This document shows positions 6,258 to 8,597 of a DNA stretch of 8,597 nt, in pieces (within the stretch, counting starts at the first letter, position 1; every line of letters starts with the position of its first letter). The DNA comes from Spirochaetota bacterium (lineage in GTDB: Bacteria > Spirochaetota > Spirochaetia > Treponematales > UBA12059). Under the pieces are notes generated by a model. That model saw nothing but the letters and a program-made list of their open reading frames with translations, made no database searches and was not told where the DNA came from. The stretch covers positions 1 through 8,597 of the forward strand of contig JAKLIU010000075.1 of NCBI GenBank assembly GCA_022709445.1, read 5' to 3'. Both the position numbers and the translations under genes were made by a program.

Positions 6258-8069
6258 ATGTCCAGAAAGAATCTTCCCTTGCCGTTCGCGCTTCTCGCGG
6301 CGGCCCTTTTCCTCGCATCCTGCGCCGCCGCGCCGGGTTCCGCGCCGGAAACCGCCGGCGAGCCCTACCGCGAGTTGGAGGAAGGCGCTTACGACGGCGA
6401 CGCGAAGTCCATCTGGGACGACGAGGGTCTGGGGGCCACCGGCGCCCCCGCGCCCGCGCCATCCGTGTCGGGCACCAGGAGCGATTCCGCGCCGGCATCG
6501 GGCGCCTACGCCTGGGCCTCCCCCTCCAAACCCGTCCCGTCGGCATCCGGCCTCAAGGCCGGCTATTCCGACGACAACGAGCAGTTCAATTACTTCGTCG
6601 AGTTCCTGGCCAAGTACGCGGACGTGGAGCACTACGGCTGGGACATAGCCGAGCGCATCACCATCCGGGTGCTGGACGCGGACGGGAAGCCCGTCCCCAA
6701 CGCCAGGGTGAGCGTCTCCGACGGGGGCAAGACGCTCGCGTCCGGGCTCAGCTACGCCAACGGCGAGTTCCGCTTCTACCCGTCCGCCGAGGGCGGGCAG
6801 GCCCGGAGCTACTCGGTCAGGATCGCCTCCGGCGGCGAATCGGCTCAGGCCGCCGTCACCCGCGACGGCCCGCGCACCGTGGAACTCAGGCTGGGCGCCA
6901 GGCGCGCCATTCCCTCGCCCATCCCGCTGGACGTGCTCTTCGTCATGGACACCACCGGTTCCATGGGCGAGGAGATCGAGCGCCTGCGCGACACCATCGC
7001 CATCATCCACGCGAACCTGAATGCCCTGAAGCCGCGCCCCCTGGTTCGCTTCGGGCTGGTCCTGTACAAGGACCGCGGCGACAGCTACATCACCGAGCGC
7101 GTACCCTTCACCGACGACCTGGACGCCTTCCAGTCCAAGCTGGACAAGGTGACCGCGGACGGAGGCGGGGACGGCCCCGAGGACCTGGAATCCGCCCTGG
7201 ACGACGCGGTCAACAAAATGAAGTGGAACACGGACGGCATCAGGCTGGCCTTCGTGGTCACGGACGCCGAGGCCCACCTGGACTACGGCCGCGACTACAC
7301 CTACATCGACGCCGCCAATGACGCCCGGGCCCGGGCCATCAAGCTGTACACCATAGGCACCGGAGGCCTGCCCCTGGAGGGCGAGTACCTCCTCAGGCAG
7401 GTCGCGCAGCTGACGGACGCACGCTACATCTTCCTCACCTATGGCGAGGGCGGCGAATCCGGCGGCGGGTCCCCGGGCTCGGTCAGCCACCACACGGGAG
7501 CCAATTTCGCCACGGACAAGCTGGAAGCCATCATCATCCGTTTCGTGCGGGACGAGGTGGCCTTCCTGTCCGACACCCCGCCGGTGGTGGACGAGAGCTT
7601 CTTCACCGCGGACAAGATCGACGACGAGACGCGGGACGCCACCCTGGACAAGCTCTTCGCCGAGGCGATGGGCAACCTGGCCGACTACTCCACCTACCGC
7701 GTGGACGGCACCACGCCCTGCGCCATCCTGCCCATAGCGGCGGGCGGCGAAGGCACGGGATCCACCGCGGAGTACTTCACCGAGCGCCTCGTGACCGCCG
7801 CCGCCGCCGCCCAGCCCAGGCGCTTCAAGCTGGTCGAGCGCAAGGACCTGCAGGAGGTGCTCAAGGAGCTGGAGCTGCAGCTCTCCGGCATCGTGGACGA
7901 GGCGACCGCATCAAAGGTGGGAGCGCTGCTGGGGGCGGACGTGCTGGTGACCGGCACCCTGTACCGGCGCGAGGAGCGCTACGAGCTCTTCCTCAAGCTG
8001 GTGCGCGTGTCCACCGCCGAGGTGCTGGCCGTCACCCGGGCCAAGATAGATCTGGACCTGGGCCTGTAG
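6258..8069 (+). CDS. Lipoprotein with vWA (MIDAS) domain and C-terminal CsgG/LpoB-like domain
   Basis: The protein has 603 residues. Residues 1-22 form a lipoprotein signal with lipobox L-A-S-C (Cys22). An Ala/Pro/Ser-rich tether runs to about 100. Residues about 110-215 look like a carboxypeptidase-regulatory or Ig-like beta domain (ITIRVLDADGKPVPNARVSV). A von Willebrand factor A domain follows (about 224-430). Its metal-ion-dependent adhesion site reads DTTGS (Asp231, Thr233, Ser235), with likely third ligand Thr299 just before GGGDGPED, so metal-dependent ligand binding is plausible. The last part (about 485-600) contains AILPI, then RRFKLVERKDLQEVLKE, LLGADVLVTGTLYR and an alternating strand ending. 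This pattern is typical of CsgG, LpoB and related outer-membrane-associated lipoproteins. I infer an envelope-anchored adhesion or assembly factor. It follows a secreted DUF2807 protein on the same strand. The two domains are recognised with good confidence, the function only loosely. Confidence 0.88.
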   Translation: MSRKNLPLPFALLAAALFLASCAAAPGSAPETAGEPYRELEEGAYDGDAKSIWDDEGLGATGAPAPAPSVSGTRSDSAPASGAYAWASPSKPVPSASGLKAGYSDDNEQFNYFVEFLAKYADVEHYGWDIAERITIRVLDADGKPVPNARVSVSDGGKTLASGLSYANGEFRFYPSAEGGQARSYSVRIASGGESAQAAVTRDGPRTVELRLGARRAIPSPIPLDVLFVMDTTGSMGEEIERLRDTIAIIHANLNALKPRPLVRFGLVLYKDRGDSYITERVPFTDDLDAFQSKLDKVTADGGGDGPEDLESALDDAVNKMKWNTDGIRLAFVVTDAEAHLDYGRDYTYIDAANDARARAIKLYTIGTGGLPLEGEYLLRQVAQLTDARYIFLTYGEGGESGGGSPGSVSHHTGANFATDKLEAIIIRFVRDEVAFLSDTPPVVDESFFTADKIDDETRDATLDKLFAEAMGNLADYSTYRVDGTTPCAILPIAAGGEGTGSTAEYFTERLVTAAAAAQPRRFKLVERKDLQEVLKELELQLSGIVDEATASKVGALLGADVLVTGTLYRREERYELFLKLVRVSTAEVLAVTRAKIDLDLGL

Positions 8070-8091
8070 TCAGGCGGCGAAGGCCGCCTGA
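8070..8091 (+). terminator. Perfect hairpin just after the vWA lipoprotein stop
   Basis: TCAGGCGGC (8070-8078) and GCCGCCTGA (8083-8091) form a perfect 9-bp stem with a GAAG tetraloop, starting at the base after the stop codon. A T-run is absent, so classical intrinsic termination is uncertain. A T-poor hairpin terminator or a 3'-end stabilising structure is possible. Confidence 0.5.
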
Positions 8092-8094
8092 CAT

Positions 8095-8134
8095 CGCGAT
8101 TTCACGGATGCCTGGCGGCATCGGTGAAATCGCG
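8095..8134. repeat. Long near-perfect inverted repeat (40 bases)
   Basis: CGCGATTTCAC (8095-8105) pairs with GTGAAATCGCG (8124-8134). Then, after one G-G mismatch, GATGCC (8107-8112) pairs with GGCATC (8117-8122) around a TGGC loop. That is 17 paired bases of 18. It stands three bases after the previous hairpin, so the two form a tandem. It could be a second terminator stem, a dispersed REP-like element, or a structured RNA. Confidence 0.6.
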
Positions 8135-8189
8135 GGTTGGGAGGGCGCTGCAACCCCCGCGCTGAACGCGCCAGGGAATCGCGGGTCGG
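8128..8189. repeat. Short imperfect direct repeat in the pre-radA spacer
   Basis: AATCGCGGGTTGG (8128-8140) recurs as AATCGCGGGTCGG (8177-8189), 12 of 13 bases identical. The first copy overlaps the right arm of the long inverted repeat. The repetition supports the idea that the spacer holds a repeat element rather than random sequence, though two copies in GC-rich DNA is modest evidence. Confidence 0.35.
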
Positions 8190-8243
8190 TGTGCCGGGAT
8201 GCGCTGCGCCTTTCCCTCTGCCGCCGCGAGCCACGCCAGGTTG

Positions 8244-8262
8244 CGCAGGCGCGCCGCCTGCG
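8244..8262. repeat. Perfect inverted repeat upstream of radA
   Basis: CGCAGGCG (8244-8251) and CGCCTGCG (8255-8262) are perfect inverted copies around a CGC spacer, 18 bases before the radA start. It could be an operator-like site or a hairpin in the radA leader close to the ribosome binding site. No good -35/-10 pair is visible nearby. It does not resemble a typical LexA box. Confidence 0.4.
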
Positions 8263-8279
8263 TGTACCGTAGGGATACC

Positions 8280-8597
8280 ATGGCGAAACAAACCACCCGG
8301 ACTTCCTATGAATGCTCGGCCTGCGGCCACCGCGAACCCAAGTGGCTGGGCCGCTGCCCCTCTTGCGGTGAATGGAACGCCCTGCGCGAGAGCGCCGCGC
8401 CCGCCGAAGGCGGCCGGGCCGCCAACACGGGCAAGTTCTCGGTGCCGCTGTCCGCGGTGGACCCCGCCGAGGGGGCGCGCACGGGCTCGGGCATGGCCGA
8501 GGTGGACCGGGTGCTGGGCGGGGGCATCATGAAGGGCGCGAGCGTGCTCATCGGCGGCGAGCCGGGCATAGGCAAGAGCACCCTGCTCCTGCAGATA
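8280..8597 (+). CDS. radA: RadA/Sms DNA repair ATPase, N-terminal part
   Basis: The 106 visible codons from ATG 8280, preceded by AGGG at 8271-8274, encode the start of RadA (Sms). This is a RecA-like, DnaB-type branch-migration helicase that processes recombination intermediates. The N-terminal zinc finger is clear: Cys12, Cys15, Cys26 and Cys29 in YECSACG...GRCPSCGEWN. The bridge GSGMAEVDRVLGGGIMKGA is followed by the Walker A motif GEPGIGKST (Lys99), typical of this family. The gene runs off the right edge, so the KNRFG motif and the Lon-like C-terminal domain cannot be checked. The upstream spacer is rich in inverted repeats, and I see no strong promoter in it. Confidence 0.96.
   Translation, partial: MAKQTTRTSYECSACGHREPKWLGRCPSCGEWNALRESAAPAEGGRAANTGKFSVPLSAVDPAEGARTGSGMAEVDRVLGGGIMKGASVLIGGEPGIGKSTLLLQI

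Noticed and set aside
6123..7493. Minus-strand open frame of 456 codons
   Set aside because: It is antisense to the vWA lipoprotein, which has a strong ribosome binding site and recognisable domains; the antisense product is Gly/Val/Ala-rich without motifs.

Overview
This is a GC-rich, densely coding bacterial window (roughly two-thirds G+C by eye). Five genes are identified with reasonable confidence and a sixth is cut by the right edge. The organism is probably a high-GC environmental spirochaete. This is an inference from the CyaC-type linker-plus-cyclase architecture of the first gene and from the two envelope lipoproteins with classic L-A-S-C lipoboxes; no rRNA or species-specific marker is present, so confidence is moderate at best.

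Layout, left to right. Positions 1-3911 hold a minus-strand gene pair, transcribed right to left. The first gene is a predicted lipoprotein of the UshA/5'-nucleotidase family (2358-3911). Three bases after its stop comes a GTG-started membrane protein (2354 to beyond position 1) with two membrane segments, a HAMP domain, a histidine-kinase core, a receiver domain and the start of a class III adenylate/guanylate cyclase. A well-spaced promoter (TTGCGC-N17-TATACT, minus strand) lies just upstream of the pair. At 4033-5259, also minus strand, is an RlmI/RlmK-type rRNA cytosine methyltransferase. A short divergent promoter region (5260-5458) separates it from a plus-strand secreted DUF2807 (GIN-type beta-helix) protein (5459-6166) and a vWA/CsgG-like lipoprotein (6258-8069). 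A 210-base spacer full of inverted repeats (8070-8279) follows, then the start of radA (8280 to the window end).

The most interesting part is the left-hand pair. The nucleotidase-like lipoprotein keeps the overall family fold signature, but every metal-binding or catalytic residue I can align in its phosphoesterase domain has been replaced. Several features of its C-terminal nucleoside-binding domain remain. The downstream protein has lost both phosphotransfer residues: the H-box histidine is Ala, and the receiver aspartate is Gly. It keeps the ATP-binding motifs, the rest of the receiver, the CyaC-type linker, and the first metal-binding Asp of the cyclase as far as the window shows. My inference is that a dead nucleotidase acts as a periplasmic nucleoside/nucleotide receptor, and that a dead kinase/receiver module transmits the signal conformationally to a cAMP (or cGMP) producing domain. 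The residue losses are read directly from sequence; the signalling model is a hypothesis.

The right-hand genes look like ordinary envelope and housekeeping functions, apart from the unusual vWA plus CsgG-like fusion and the structured spacer before radA. I see no tRNA, rRNA, CRISPR array, insertion sequence or phage gene.
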